Source of the DNA: Pseudomonas paracarnis
GTDB taxonomy: Bacteria > Pseudomonadota > Gammaproteobacteria > Pseudomonadales > Pseudomonadaceae
Direction: 5' to 3'
Assembly (NCBI RefSeq): GCF_904063055.1
Contig: NZ_CAJFCN010000001.1
Coordinates: 744,001 to 808,000, forward strand
Length of the DNA stretch: 64,000 nucleotides
Of this stretch, positions 16,825 to 24,825 are shown one piece after another. Within the stretch, counting starts at the first letter, position 1, and every line of letters starts with the position of its first letter. The notes beneath the pieces were generated by a model. It was not told the DNA's origin and did no database searches. It saw only the letters and a list, made by a program, of their open reading frames with translations. Both the position numbers and the translations under genes were made by a program.

Positions 16825-17547
16825 ATGACCGATGGTCCGCTCCTCCTGCCCACCTTGCGTCAGGTGTCCCGCGATACCTTGCAAGACCAGGTCTACCGCC
16901 AGATCCGAGAAGCGCTGATGAGTGGCCGTTTCCAGCCTGGCCAGAAACTCACCATCCGTGGCCTCGCCGAAGCGCTCGGCTCCAGCCCCATGCCGGTACG
17001 TGAAGCGTTGCAACGCCTGAGCGCCGAAAACGCCTTTGAAGTCACCGAAACTTCCCGCCTGCGAGTGCGTTTGATGACCGCCGAACGCTTGCGTGAAATT
17101 CGCGACACGCGGGTAGCCCTTGAAGGCTTGCTGGCGGAAAAAGCCGTGCTGCTCCTGCAAAAACACGACCTCGACGAAATCACCGATCTGTGCAACCAGA
17201 TGCAACACGCCGCCGATGAGGTCGACGTATCCCGCTACCTGTGGACCAACTTCGCCTTTCACCGTCGCATTTATGCAGTGGCCCAGGCCGAATTGACCAT
17301 GGCAGCGGTGGAGAATTTCTGGCTGCACATGGGGCCGTGTTTTGCCCTGGTAGCCCCCGATAAAGCCCACCTGCAACGTTCGATGGAAGCGCATACGCGC
17401 ATCGTTGAAGCCCTGGCTGCCCGCGATGGCGCCGGCGCGCGGGCAGCGGTGACCGACGACATCATGCAGGCCGCCGATTCCCTGGCGCGCTTGCTCGTCA
17501 AAAACGACCGTGCGCGGTCGTCTGTATCAGGAGGTAAACGTGCATGA
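16825..17547 (+). CDS. GntR-family regulator, FadR subfamily (FCD domain)
   Basis: A 240-residue regulator. The winged HTH at about 18-85 is QDQVYRQIREALMSGRFQPG, then LTIRGLAEALGSSPMPVREALQRL. The FCD effector domain follows, with RDTRVALEG, NFAFHRRIYAVA and EAHTRIVEALAARD, the D/H residues that bind metal and ligand. Its stop overlaps the SDR start by 4 bp, so regulator and pathway genes share one operon. Confidence 0.93.
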   Translation: MTDGPLLLPTLRQVSRDTLQDQVYRQIREALMSGRFQPGQKLTIRGLAEALGSSPMPVREALQRLSAENAFEVTETSRLRVRLMTAERLREIRDTRVALEGLLAEKAVLLLQKHDLDEITDLCNQMQHAADEVDVSRYLWTNFAFHRRIYAVAQAELTMAAVENFWLHMGPCFALVAPDKAHLQRSMEAHTRIVEALAARDGAGARAAVTDDIMQAADSLARLLVKNDRARSSVSGGKRA

Positions 17548-18332
17548 GTGTCCTACAACGGCTACAGCCTTATCCTGGGTTACGTGTGTTGATTTCCGGC
17601 GGGGCTGCCGGCATTGGTGAAGTGTTGGCCGCGGCCTATATGGAAGCCGGCGCCCAAGTGCATGTGTGTGATGTGAGCGAGCCGGCGCTGGCGGCGTTTC
17701 GGGATAAATACCCTGGCAGCGTCGCGACCCGCGCCGATGTCAGCGATGCCGCGCAGGTCGAGGCGGTATTCAAGGTGCAGCGCGAGCAGTTCGGCGGTTT
17801 GGACGTGTTGGTCAACAATGCCGGAATTGCGGGGCCTACGGGAGGTATCGACACCATCAGCGACGCCGAGTGGCAAGCCACCATCAACATCAATCTCACG
17901 GCCCAATACCGCTTTGCCCACCACGCAGTACCGCTGCTCAAGGAATCGTCCCACGGCCATTTGCTGCATATCGCCTCGGTGGCGGGGCGGCTAGGCTACG
18001 CGTGGCGTACGCCCTATGCGGCGACCAAATGGGCCATTGTCGGCCTGATGAAATCCTTGGCTTCGGAGTTGGGCGAGAGCGACATCCGCGTCAACGCCTT
18101 GCTGCCCGGCATTGTCGAAGGCCCGCGCATGGACGGTGTGATCCGCGCCCGCGCTGAGCAACTCGGCGTGCCCGAAGCTCAGATGCGCCAGGAATACCTC
18201 AACAAGATCTCCCTCAAGCGCATGGTCACCGCCGAAGACGTGGCTGCCATGGCCTTGTTCCTCTGTTCGCCCGCCGCACGCAACGTGACCGGCCAGGCGA
18301 TCAGTGTCGACGGTAACGTCGAGTACCTGTAA
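17544..18332 (+). CDS. Short-chain dehydrogenase/reductase
   Basis: A 262-residue classical SDR. The cofactor motif GGAAGIG is at 19-25, Asp43 after strand 2 suggests NAD(H) preference, NNAG is at 91-94, and the catalytic set is Ser145, Tyr158 and Lys162 (YAATK). The C-terminal IDGN-like end is ISVDGNVEYL. It lies between a GntR regulator and a BKACE gene. The likely role is oxidation of a beta-hydroxy acid to the beta-keto acid the next enzyme cleaves (inference). Confidence 0.92.
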   Translation: MSVLQRLQPYPGLRVLISGGAAGIGEVLAAAYMEAGAQVHVCDVSEPALAAFRDKYPGSVATRADVSDAAQVEAVFKVQREQFGGLDVLVNNAGIAGPTGGIDTISDAEWQATININLTAQYRFAHHAVPLLKESSHGHLLHIASVAGRLGYAWRTPYAATKWAIVGLMKSLASELGESDIRVNALLPGIVEGPRMDGVIRARAEQLGVPEAQMRQEYLNKISLKRMVTAEDVAAMALFLCSPAARNVTGQAISVDGNVEYL

Positions 18333-18399
18333 GCCACGCAAGCACATATCGCGCTGCACCCAGGATTTTTTTCATAAGAATAAAAGTCGGAGAATCGTC

Positions 18400-19332
18400 A
18401 TGCCCAAAAATCGCCCTGTCATCATTACCTGTGCTGTTACCGGCGCCATTCATACGCCGTCGATGTCACCGCATTTGCCCATCACCGCGCAGCAAATCGC
18501 CGACGCAGCCATCGGCGCCGCCCAAGCTGGCGCGGCCATTGTGCACTTGCATGCCCGTGACCCGATTGATGGGCGCCCTAGCCAGGACCCGGCGCTGTTC
18601 GCCGAATTTTTGCCGCAGATCAAGGCGGCCAGTGACGTGGTGATCAACATCACCACCGGCGGCGCGCCGACTATGGGCGTGGAGGAGCGCCTGCAACCGG
18701 TGATGCAGTTCAAGCCGGAATTGGCCTCGTTGAACATGGGGTCGATGAATTTCGGGCTGTACGAAATGCTTAACCGCTTTACCGAGTTCCAGCACGATTG
18801 GGAACGCCCGTATCTGGAAGAGAGCGACGACCGGATCTTTCGCAACACCTTCCGCGACATTGCCCACATCCTTAATGCCTGTGCCGATAACCGCACCCGC
18901 TTTGAAATCGAGTGCTACGACATCGGCCACCTCTACACCGCCGCGCATTTCCTGGAACGCGGCCTGCTCAAACCACCACTGTTTATCCAGTCGGTGTTTG
19001 GTCTGCGTGGCGGCATCGGTGGGCACCCGGAAGACCTGGCGCACATGCGGCGCACTGCCGACCGCCTGTTTGGCGATGACTACGTGTGGTCGATCCTCGG
19101 TGCCGGGCGTGGGCAGATCCCGCTGGCGACCATGGGCCTGTCCATGGGCAGCAACGCACGGGTGGGCCTGGAGGATTCGTTGTGGGACGGGCCGGGCAAG
19201 CTGGCGGCTTCGAATGCCGACCAGGTACGGCGCATTCGCACGGTGATCGAGGCTCTCGGCCACCGCGTCGCCACGCCCGATGAAGCGCGGGAAATCCTCG
19301 GGCTCAAGGGGCGTGACCAGGTCAATTTCTGA
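18400..19332 (+). CDS. Beta-keto acid cleavage enzyme (BKACE, DUF849)
   Basis: A 310-residue TIM-barrel enzyme of the Kce/BKACE family, which uses acetyl-CoA and a beta-keto acid to form acetoacetate and a new acyl-CoA. The N terminus has PVIITCAVTGAIHTPSMSPH; zinc ligands His49 and His51 are in VHLHARD, and a late Glu is in GLEDSLW. GGIGGHPEDL is also typical. It starts 67 bp after the SDR gene with GTCGGAG upstream. Which keto acid it uses cannot be read here; the SDR suggests it arises from a hydroxy acid. Confidence 0.92.
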   Translation: MPKNRPVIITCAVTGAIHTPSMSPHLPITAQQIADAAIGAAQAGAAIVHLHARDPIDGRPSQDPALFAEFLPQIKAASDVVINITTGGAPTMGVEERLQPVMQFKPELASLNMGSMNFGLYEMLNRFTEFQHDWERPYLEESDDRIFRNTFRDIAHILNACADNRTRFEIECYDIGHLYTAAHFLERGLLKPPLFIQSVFGLRGGIGGHPEDLAHMRRTADRLFGDDYVWSILGAGRGQIPLATMGLSMGSNARVGLEDSLWDGPGKLAASNADQVRRIRTVIEALGHRVATPDEAREILGLKGRDQVNF

Positions 19333-19411
19333 TCCCGTTTATTTATCGACAAAAAGGCCGCGTCATGACGTGGCCGACATTCCCGCACAACAACAATAAG
19401 GGGATCACACC

Positions 19412-20758
19412 ATGCGTATCGAAGTGCCCAAGCACGTCAAGACCGGTTCACCCCGTGAACCGCAGGCCCTCAACAGACTGATGTTTGCCAAGTTGATGCC
19501 ACTGTTGATCATTGCCTACATTCTGAGCTTTCTGGATCGCACCAACATCGCCCTGGCCAAGCATCACCTGGACGTCGACCTGGGTATTTCTGCCGCCGCC
19601 TACGGGTTGGGCGCCGGACTGTTTTTCCTGACCTATGCACTGTCAGAAATCCCCAGCAACCTGATCATGCACAAGGTTGGAGCGCGGTTCTGGATCGCCC
19701 GCATCATGGTGACCTGGGGCCTGATCTCTGCGGCGATGGCGTTTGTGCAGGGCGAAACGTCGTTCTACGTATTGCGCCTGCTGCTGGGTATTGCCGAAGC
19801 CGGTTTATTTCCCGGTGTCATGCTGTACCTGACCTACTGGTTCAACCGCGAACAGCGGGCGCGCGCCACCGGGTATTTCCTGCTGGGCGTGTGCTTTGCC
19901 AACATCATCGGTGGCCCTGTGGGCGCGGCTTTGATGCGTATGGACGGTATGCTCGGCTGGCACGGCTGGCAGTGGATGTTCCTACTCGAAGGCCTGCCCG
20001 CCGTGGCGTTTGCCTGGGTGGTGTGGCGCAAGTTGCCGGACCGTCCGAGCAAGGCGCCGTGGCTGTCGGCCGAAGAAGCACGCGGTATTGAACAGCGTAT
20101 CGCCCAGGAAACCGAGGAAGGTGCGGGGGCGGGCGGCCATGCGTTGAAAAACTGGCTGACGCCGCAAATCCTGCTGGCGATCTTTGTGTATTTTTGCCAT
20201 CAGATCACCCTCTACACCGTGATCTTTTTCTTGCCGAGCATCATCAGCAAATACGGCGAGTTGAGCACCATGAGTGTCGGCCTGCTGACCTCGTTGCCGT
20301 GGATCGCGGCGGCACTGGGTGCGGTATTGATCCCGCGTTTTGCGACCACGCCCGGGCGTTGCCGCCGGCTGCTGGTCACTGGGTTGCTGACCATGGCATT
20401 GGGGCTGGGCATTGCGTCGGTGTCGGGGCCGGTGTTCAGCCTGTTGGGTTTTTGCCTGTCTGCAGTGATGTTTTTTGTGGTGCAGTCGATCGTGTTTCTC
20501 TACCCGGCCTCGCGCCTCAAAGGCGTGGCCTTGGCGGGAGGGCTGGGGTTTGTGAATGCGTGCGGGTTGTTGGGCGGCTTTGTCGGGCCGTCGGTGATGG
20601 GCGCCATTGAGATGAGCACGGGCAATGCCATGAACGGCTTGAAAGTCATTACCGTGGTGTTGGTGGTGGCTGCGTTGTCGGCTTTACGCCTGCGCCAGGG
20701 CCAGGAAGCGTCTCACACCAGCAACGAAGTGGGGAATCCGGAAGCCAGCACCAGGTAA
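19412..20758 (+). CDS. MFS transporter, anion:cation symporter (ACS) family
   Basis: A 448-residue transporter: LLIIAYILSFLDRTNIALAK in TM1 and LFFLTYALSEIPSNLIMHKVGARFWIARIMVTWG are strong ACS family signatures (tartrate, phthalate, galactonate and dehydrocarnitine-type carriers). It starts 79 bp after the BKACE gene with AAGGGGAT before the ATG. It is probably the importer for the hydroxy-acid pathway. The last 15 codons overlap a convergent small open frame. Confidence 0.92.
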   Translation: MRIEVPKHVKTGSPREPQALNRLMFAKLMPLLIIAYILSFLDRTNIALAKHHLDVDLGISAAAYGLGAGLFFLTYALSEIPSNLIMHKVGARFWIARIMVTWGLISAAMAFVQGETSFYVLRLLLGIAEAGLFPGVMLYLTYWFNREQRARATGYFLLGVCFANIIGGPVGAALMRMDGMLGWHGWQWMFLLEGLPAVAFAWVVWRKLPDRPSKAPWLSAEEARGIEQRIAQETEEGAGAGGHALKNWLTPQILLAIFVYFCHQITLYTVIFFLPSIISKYGELSTMSVGLLTSLPWIAAALGAVLIPRFATTPGRCRRLLVTGLLTMALGLGIASVSGPVFSLLGFCLSAVMFFVVQSIVFLYPASRLKGVALAGGLGFVNACGLLGGFVGPSVMGAIEMSTGNAMNGLKVITVVLVVAALSALRLRQGQEASHTSNEVGNPEASTR

Positions 20759-20958
20759 ACCAGCACCGCCGCCAGGCACAAGCCGACAAATGCGCGCAGC
20801 AGTGTCCTGGCGGTGGGGTGCACAATGAATTTGATGGCCCAGAGCAAAGCCCCGCTGAGCAGGACGCTTAAGGCGAAAATGACCAGCACAAGGGGGTACC
20901 TGCAACCTTCAAGACCTGATTTATAGTCCCAAACCCGTTTATTGAACAGTGCGCACAT
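20713..20958 (-). CDS. Possible small membrane protein
   Basis: An 81-codon frame with two clear hydrophobic helices (PLVLVIFALSVLLSGALLWA and LLRAFVGLCLAAVLVYLVLA) separated by KFIVHPTART, a plausible two-helix inner-membrane protein. The start is uncertain: the ATG at 20958 has a weak Shine-Dalgarno, and a GTG nearer the first helix is possible. It overlaps the end of the MFS gene on the opposite strand by 46 bp, which lowers confidence. Confidence 0.45.
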   Translation of the reverse strand: MCALFNKRVWDYKSGLEGCRYPLVLVIFALSVLLSGALLWAIKFIVHPTARTLLRAFVGLCLAAVLVYLVLASGFPTSLLV

Positions 20959-21018
20959 AGACGCAGCCCCGCAGCCTTCCTAAACTGCCGCTTGTCTTGG
21001 GCAAAGGGGCAGGCGCCG

Positions 21019-21942
21019 ATGAATCGCAATGAATTACGCAAGGCCGACATCAACTTGATGGTGGTCTTCGAAGCACTGATGCTCGAGCGCAATGTGACGC
21101 GGGTGGCGGAGAAGCTGTTTCTCGGCCAACCAACCATCAGCTCGGCCCTCAACCGCCTGCGTACCCTGTTCAACGACCCACTGTTTATTCGTGTCGGCCA
21201 TCGCATGGAGCCTACGGCGCGCGCCGAGGAGATCATCCAGCACCTGTCGCCAGCCCTGGACTCGCTGTCTTCGGCCCTGAGCCTGACCCATGATTTCGAC
21301 CCGTCCATCAGCACCATGACTTTCCGCATCGGCCTGTCCGATGACGTGGAGTTCGGCCTGCTGCCACCCTTGCTGCGCGCCTTGCGCCAGGAGGCGCCGC
21401 AGGTGGTGTTTGTGGTGCAGCATGTGGATTACTGGCGCATTCCGGACCTGTTGGCTTCCGGCGATATTACCGTCGGCATCACCCAGACCCGCGGGCTGCC
21501 GGCCAATGCCAAGCGTAAGCTGTTGCGGCACATCCGCCCGTGCCTGCTGCGCGCCGATGCCTCGGACACACCGCTGACCCTCGACGAATATTGCGCACGG
21601 CCCCATGTGCTGGTGTCCCACACCGCCAACGTCGCCGGGTTTGCCGATGAGTGGCTGGCCGAGGTGGGCCGCAAACGCCATGTAGTGCTCTCGGTGCCGC
21701 AATACAGCTCGTTGCCGGCCTTGCTTGCCGGCACCGACATGATCGCCAGCCTGCCCGATTACACCGCCCAGGCCATGGCTGCCAGCGGGAACCTGTTCTG
21801 CGAGCCGTTCCCGTTCGAAACCCCGACTCTGGATTTGTCGATGGTGTGGCTCAGCCATGTCGACACCGACCCGGCGGAGCGCTGGATGCGCTCGCGGCTG
21901 GAGGCATTCATGAGTGATAGAGGGCTGGTGGCCAAGGCTTGA
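21019..21942 (+). CDS. LysR-family transcriptional regulator
   Basis: A 307-residue regulator of the NodD/NahR-like LysR group: MNRNELRKADINLMVVFEAL, then ERNVTRVAEKLFLGQPTISSALNRLR, then LFNDPLFIRVGHRMEPTARA. AAGGGGC precedes the ATG at 21019. The C-terminal effector domain is complete. Its neighbours are the BKACE operon upstream and a CHMI-like isomerase downstream on the same strand; the target is unknown. Confidence 0.9.
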   Translation: MNRNELRKADINLMVVFEALMLERNVTRVAEKLFLGQPTISSALNRLRTLFNDPLFIRVGHRMEPTARAEEIIQHLSPALDSLSSALSLTHDFDPSISTMTFRIGLSDDVEFGLLPPLLRALRQEAPQVVFVVQHVDYWRIPDLLASGDITVGITQTRGLPANAKRKLLRHIRPCLLRADASDTPLTLDEYCARPHVLVSHTANVAGFADEWLAEVGRKRHVVLSVPQYSSLPALLAGTDMIASLPDYTAQAMAASGNLFCEPFPFETPTLDLSMVWLSHVDTDPAERWMRSRLEAFMSDRGLVAKA

Positions 21943-21999
21943 GGTGTTTTTCCGTGGTATATAGCTTGGCATCTTCCTACAAAAAACTCGGAGAAAAGC

Positions 22000-22362
22000 A
22001 TGCCGCACCTGCACTTGGAACACACCGCCAACCTGACGCAACTGGACATCGACAAGGCCCTGTTGCGCCTTAACCATGCGTTGGTGGCCTCCGGTCAGTT
22101 CGGCGCCGAGTTCGACATCAAGAGCCGTGCGGTGGCGGTCGAGCGATTTCGGGTCGGCACTGGCCTGGGTGAGCGCGGTTTTGTCGCGGTGCGTCTGGCG
22201 TTATTGAGCGGGCGTTCACCGCAGATCAAGAAGCAGCTATCAGAAAGCCTGCTGGCGGTGCTTCAGGACCTGGGCCCGTGGCCCGAAGGTGTGCAGGTAC
22301 AACTGAGTGTCGAGCTGCTGGATATTGATCGCGATTCCTACAGCAAAATCGCCATCGGCTGA
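22000..22362 (+). CDS. 5-carboxymethyl-2-hydroxymuconate Delta-isomerase family protein
   Basis: A 120-residue protein beginning MPHLHLEHTANL with the catalytic N-terminal Pro2 of the tautomerase superfamily. The central FDIKSRAVAVERFRVGTG and the later LLDIDRDSYSKI match CHMI (HpaF), which acts in homoprotocatechuate breakdown. No other hpa genes are in the window, so it may serve another aromatic path or act as an orphan isomerase. Confidence 0.85.
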   Translation: MPHLHLEHTANLTQLDIDKALLRLNHALVASGQFGAEFDIKSRAVAVERFRVGTGLGERGFVAVRLALLSGRSPQIKKQLSESLLAVLQDLGPWPEGVQVQLSVELLDIDRDSYSKIAIG

Positions 22363-22382
22363 CTTCCACCATCGCCATCCAA

Positions 22383-23318
22383 TTACAAAAGGCCCTGATC
22401 CGCACACACCTTCACCACTTGCTCCCGAAACCAGGTATTGGCGCTGTCCTGCCCACTGGTTTCGTTCCACTGCATATCCAGGGTGAACCCCGGCAAACCG
22501 TTAGGTGCTTCGCAAACACCGAATGCCGGCGCCGGTGCCAGTAACTTTTGCACGCGGCGGGGCAGGGTGACGATGAAGTCGGTGCCGGCAATCATCTTCA
22601 ATGCCGCGCTGTAGCTGTTGGCCCGTGCAATCACCTGACGCTTGCGCGCCTGGCGCGCAAGCCAGCCGTCGATCATGTTGGTGTCGGAGGTCCAGGGTGT
22701 GGGGAATACGTGGCGCCGCTCAACGAAGGACTGCAGGCTGAACGCCTGTTCCCTCGGCGCTGAGCGTTGGTCGCACACGCAGACCAAGTCGTCCTCCAAC
22801 AGCATCTGGGTCTTGAAGTCTTTGTGAGCGCGGTGAAAGTGCGGGCCGAAACAGATCACCAGGTCCAGGCGACCCTCACGCAGGTCGTCGGCGGGGATGT
22901 CGGTTTCCAGCTTCTGCACGTTGACGATCACCGGCAGGTCGGCATGGTCGAAACGCTTCAACAGGCGCGGCAGAATCAGCTGCTCGAAATATTCCGGCGC
23001 ACACACATTGAAGGTCACGGCCTGTTGGGTCGGATCAAAAGCCTGGCCACCGGCATGGCACAGGTTGATGCTTTCCAGAATCTTCTGCACATGCTCGTAC
23101 ATGGTGGTGGCCTTGTACGTAGGACGCATGCCTGCGCGGGTGTTGATAAACAGCTCATCTTCAAAGCTGGTGCGCAGCTTCTTCAGGCTATAGCTCACGG
23201 TGGACTGGCTGACGAACAGCGTTTCAGACACCTCGGTAACGCTGCTCTGGTCGTAGACGGCGATAAACACCATCAAATCCTGCATATCGAGCTTTCTGAG
23301 CAAGTTACTGTTTAGCAT
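22383..23318 (-). CDS. LysR-family transcriptional regulator
   Basis: A 311-residue regulator of the NodD-like LysR branch: LRKLDMQDLMVFIAVYDQSS, then TLFVSQSTVSYSLKKLRTSF, then DELFINTRAGMRPT. It converges with the CHMI gene. A 20-bp palindrome lies just upstream of its start, which fits autoregulation. It is in tandem after the CynX/NimT-type transporter gene on the same strand. Confidence 0.9.
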   Translation of the reverse strand: MLNSNLLRKLDMQDLMVFIAVYDQSSVTEVSETLFVSQSTVSYSLKKLRTSFEDELFINTRAGMRPTYKATTMYEHVQKILESINLCHAGGQAFDPTQQAVTFNVCAPEYFEQLILPRLLKRFDHADLPVIVNVQKLETDIPADDLREGRLDLVICFGPHFHRAHKDFKTQMLLEDDLVCVCDQRSAPREQAFSLQSFVERRHVFPTPWTSDTNMIDGWLARQARKRQVIARANSYSAALKMIAGTDFIVTLPRRVQKLLAPAPAFGVCEAPNGLPGFTLDMQWNETSGQDSANTWFREQVVKVCADQGLL

Positions 23319-23338
23319 CGGTTTCGTCCGTAAACCCT

Positions 23339-23358
23339 TTGTACCGAACTCAGTACAA
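23339..23358. promoter_or_regulatory. Palindrome upstream of LysR gene
   Basis: TTGTAC-N8-GTACAA is a perfect inverted repeat 21 bp before the LysR start. It lies in the 137-bp gap between this gene and the MFS gene and is a likely autoregulatory site (inference). Confidence 0.5.
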
Positions 23359-23455
23359 GACTGAGCAAAATGTTAACGGAACGCTCGTACCAATAGAAAG
23401 CGCTGTAGGACCTTTCAATGTTTTGGGTGGGACAAAAAATGTTTTTAATACGACG

Positions 23456-24643
23456 TCAGCGGATATGGCGTGCGTAATGCGCCGGGTTGAAACGCATGAC
23501 GATCAGCAGCATCAGCCCGCTCACTGCCATCAATGACCACCAGGCCCATTCGAAGCTGCCCAACTGGTCGCGGATCATGCCGGCGATCAGCGGCGACAGG
23601 CCGGCGATCAGATAACCGATGCCCTGCACAAACGCGGTAAGGCCACCGGCACGGCGCGGGTTGTCGAGGTGGTCCAGGGACAGGATCAGGCTCATCGGGA
23701 ACAGGCCGCCAATCCCCAGGCCTAGCAGGCAGGGCCACAACAGGCTCCAATGTTGCGGGCTGAGGATTAGGCCGCAGAAACCCAGGATGATCAGCACCAG
23801 CAGCACCGCCACCACGCCGCGTTTATCCTGGCGGCGGTTGGCGATGGCCGGTGTGACCAGGCCGGAGATCACTTCCATGGCAGTCAAGAAACCCAGCAGC
23901 AAACCGGAATTTTGTTCACTCCAACCCTGCTCGACGTAGTACGGCGCCAGCCATGCCAGCACACAGGTGTAGGACGCGGTGCCGAGGCCAAAAAAGATCG
24001 CCAGCAACCAGGCGCGGCGATTGCTGAAAAAAGCCTCCTGGGGGCCCGAACCGGCGTGGGGTAAGGGCGGCAGGGCCGAACGCTGCGCATACCAGAACAC
24101 CAGGGCCAACAACGCCAGCAGTGCCCAGATCGCCAGGCCGATACGCCAGCTGCCGGTCTGGGTTTGCACCAACGGCGAGAACGAAGCAGCCAGGGCCGCG
24201 CCGCCCATGATCGCGGTGACATACAGGCCCATGAATAACGAAACATTGGCGCTGAAACGCGACTTGATCAGCGCCGGCATCAACGCCTGGATCAGCGCAA
24301 TGCCGACACCGGCCGCAATGGCACTCGCGATCAGCTCCAGTGCCGAATCCAGGAACAACCGCGACACAGTCGCCAGCCCAATCACCAGCAACGACACCAC
24401 AATGCTGCGATGCTCGCCCACGCGCTTGGCCAGGCCCATGCCAAAGAACATCGCCAGGCCCATGGCCATGACTGGCAACATGGTCAGTAAGGCGGCGGTG
24501 CTGAAACTTAGCGGCACATCCGCACGAATCGACGCCAATAACGGCCCCACGGCCGCCATCGACGGACGCAAATTGAGGGCGACGAGCACCACGCTGATCA
24601 TCAGCCATAGTGCGCAGGTGGATTTTGCCTGAACGTTTTCCAT
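23456..24643 (-). CDS. MFS transporter, CynX/NimT family
   Basis: A 395-residue transporter with 12 segments. VVLVALNLRPSMAAVGPLLASIRADVPLS is the CynX/NimT N-terminal signature (cyanate or 2-nitroimidazole carriers); PLSLILSLDH-type loops appear near TM8-9. I start at the ATG at 24643 after AGGCAGG. Although CynX-like, it is about 11 kb from the cynTS genes and next to an AruI-like decarboxylase, so cyanate transport should not be assumed. Confidence 0.87.
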   Translation of the reverse strand: MENVQAKSTCALWLMISVVLVALNLRPSMAAVGPLLASIRADVPLSFSTAALLTMLPVMAMGLAMFFGMGLAKRVGEHRSIVVSLLVIGLATVSRLFLDSALELIASAIAAGVGIALIQALMPALIKSRFSANVSLFMGLYVTAIMGGAALAASFSPLVQTQTGSWRIGLAIWALLALLALVFWYAQRSALPPLPHAGSGPQEAFFSNRRAWLLAIFFGLGTASYTCVLAWLAPYYVEQGWSEQNSGLLLGFLTAMEVISGLVTPAIANRRQDKRGVVAVLLVLIILGFCGLILSPQHWSLLWPCLLGLGIGGLFPMSLILSLDHLDNPRRAGGLTAFVQGIGYLIAGLSPLIAGMIRDQLGSFEWAWWSLMAVSGLMLLIVMRFNPAHYARHIR

Positions 24644-24782
24644 GGGCCTGCCTTGAATGCACAAGGGCGAATCAGGCCATGGAGTGTGTAGCGGGGCAAA
24701 TCAGAAAGTCGCAGGGGCTATTGAAAAAATGCGGATGCGAAGTGGTGAGGTAAAAGCGCATTGGGCGTCGGCTGTCAGGCCG

Positions 24783-24809
24783 TCACGGGAGCAAGCTCCC
24801 TCGCCACAG
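24783..24809. repeat. Single REP-like hairpin
   Basis: GGGAGC-AA-GCTCCC followed by TCGCCACAGG is a REP-type core in the gap between the MFS start and the decarboxylase stop. Confidence 0.6.
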
Positions 24810-24825
24810 GCCCAACTTAGCGGGA

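Noticed and set aside
23456..24643. Assignment of the MFS gene as the cyanate transporter cynX
   Set aside because: Family resemblance only; it is about 11 kb from cynTS and on a different unit.
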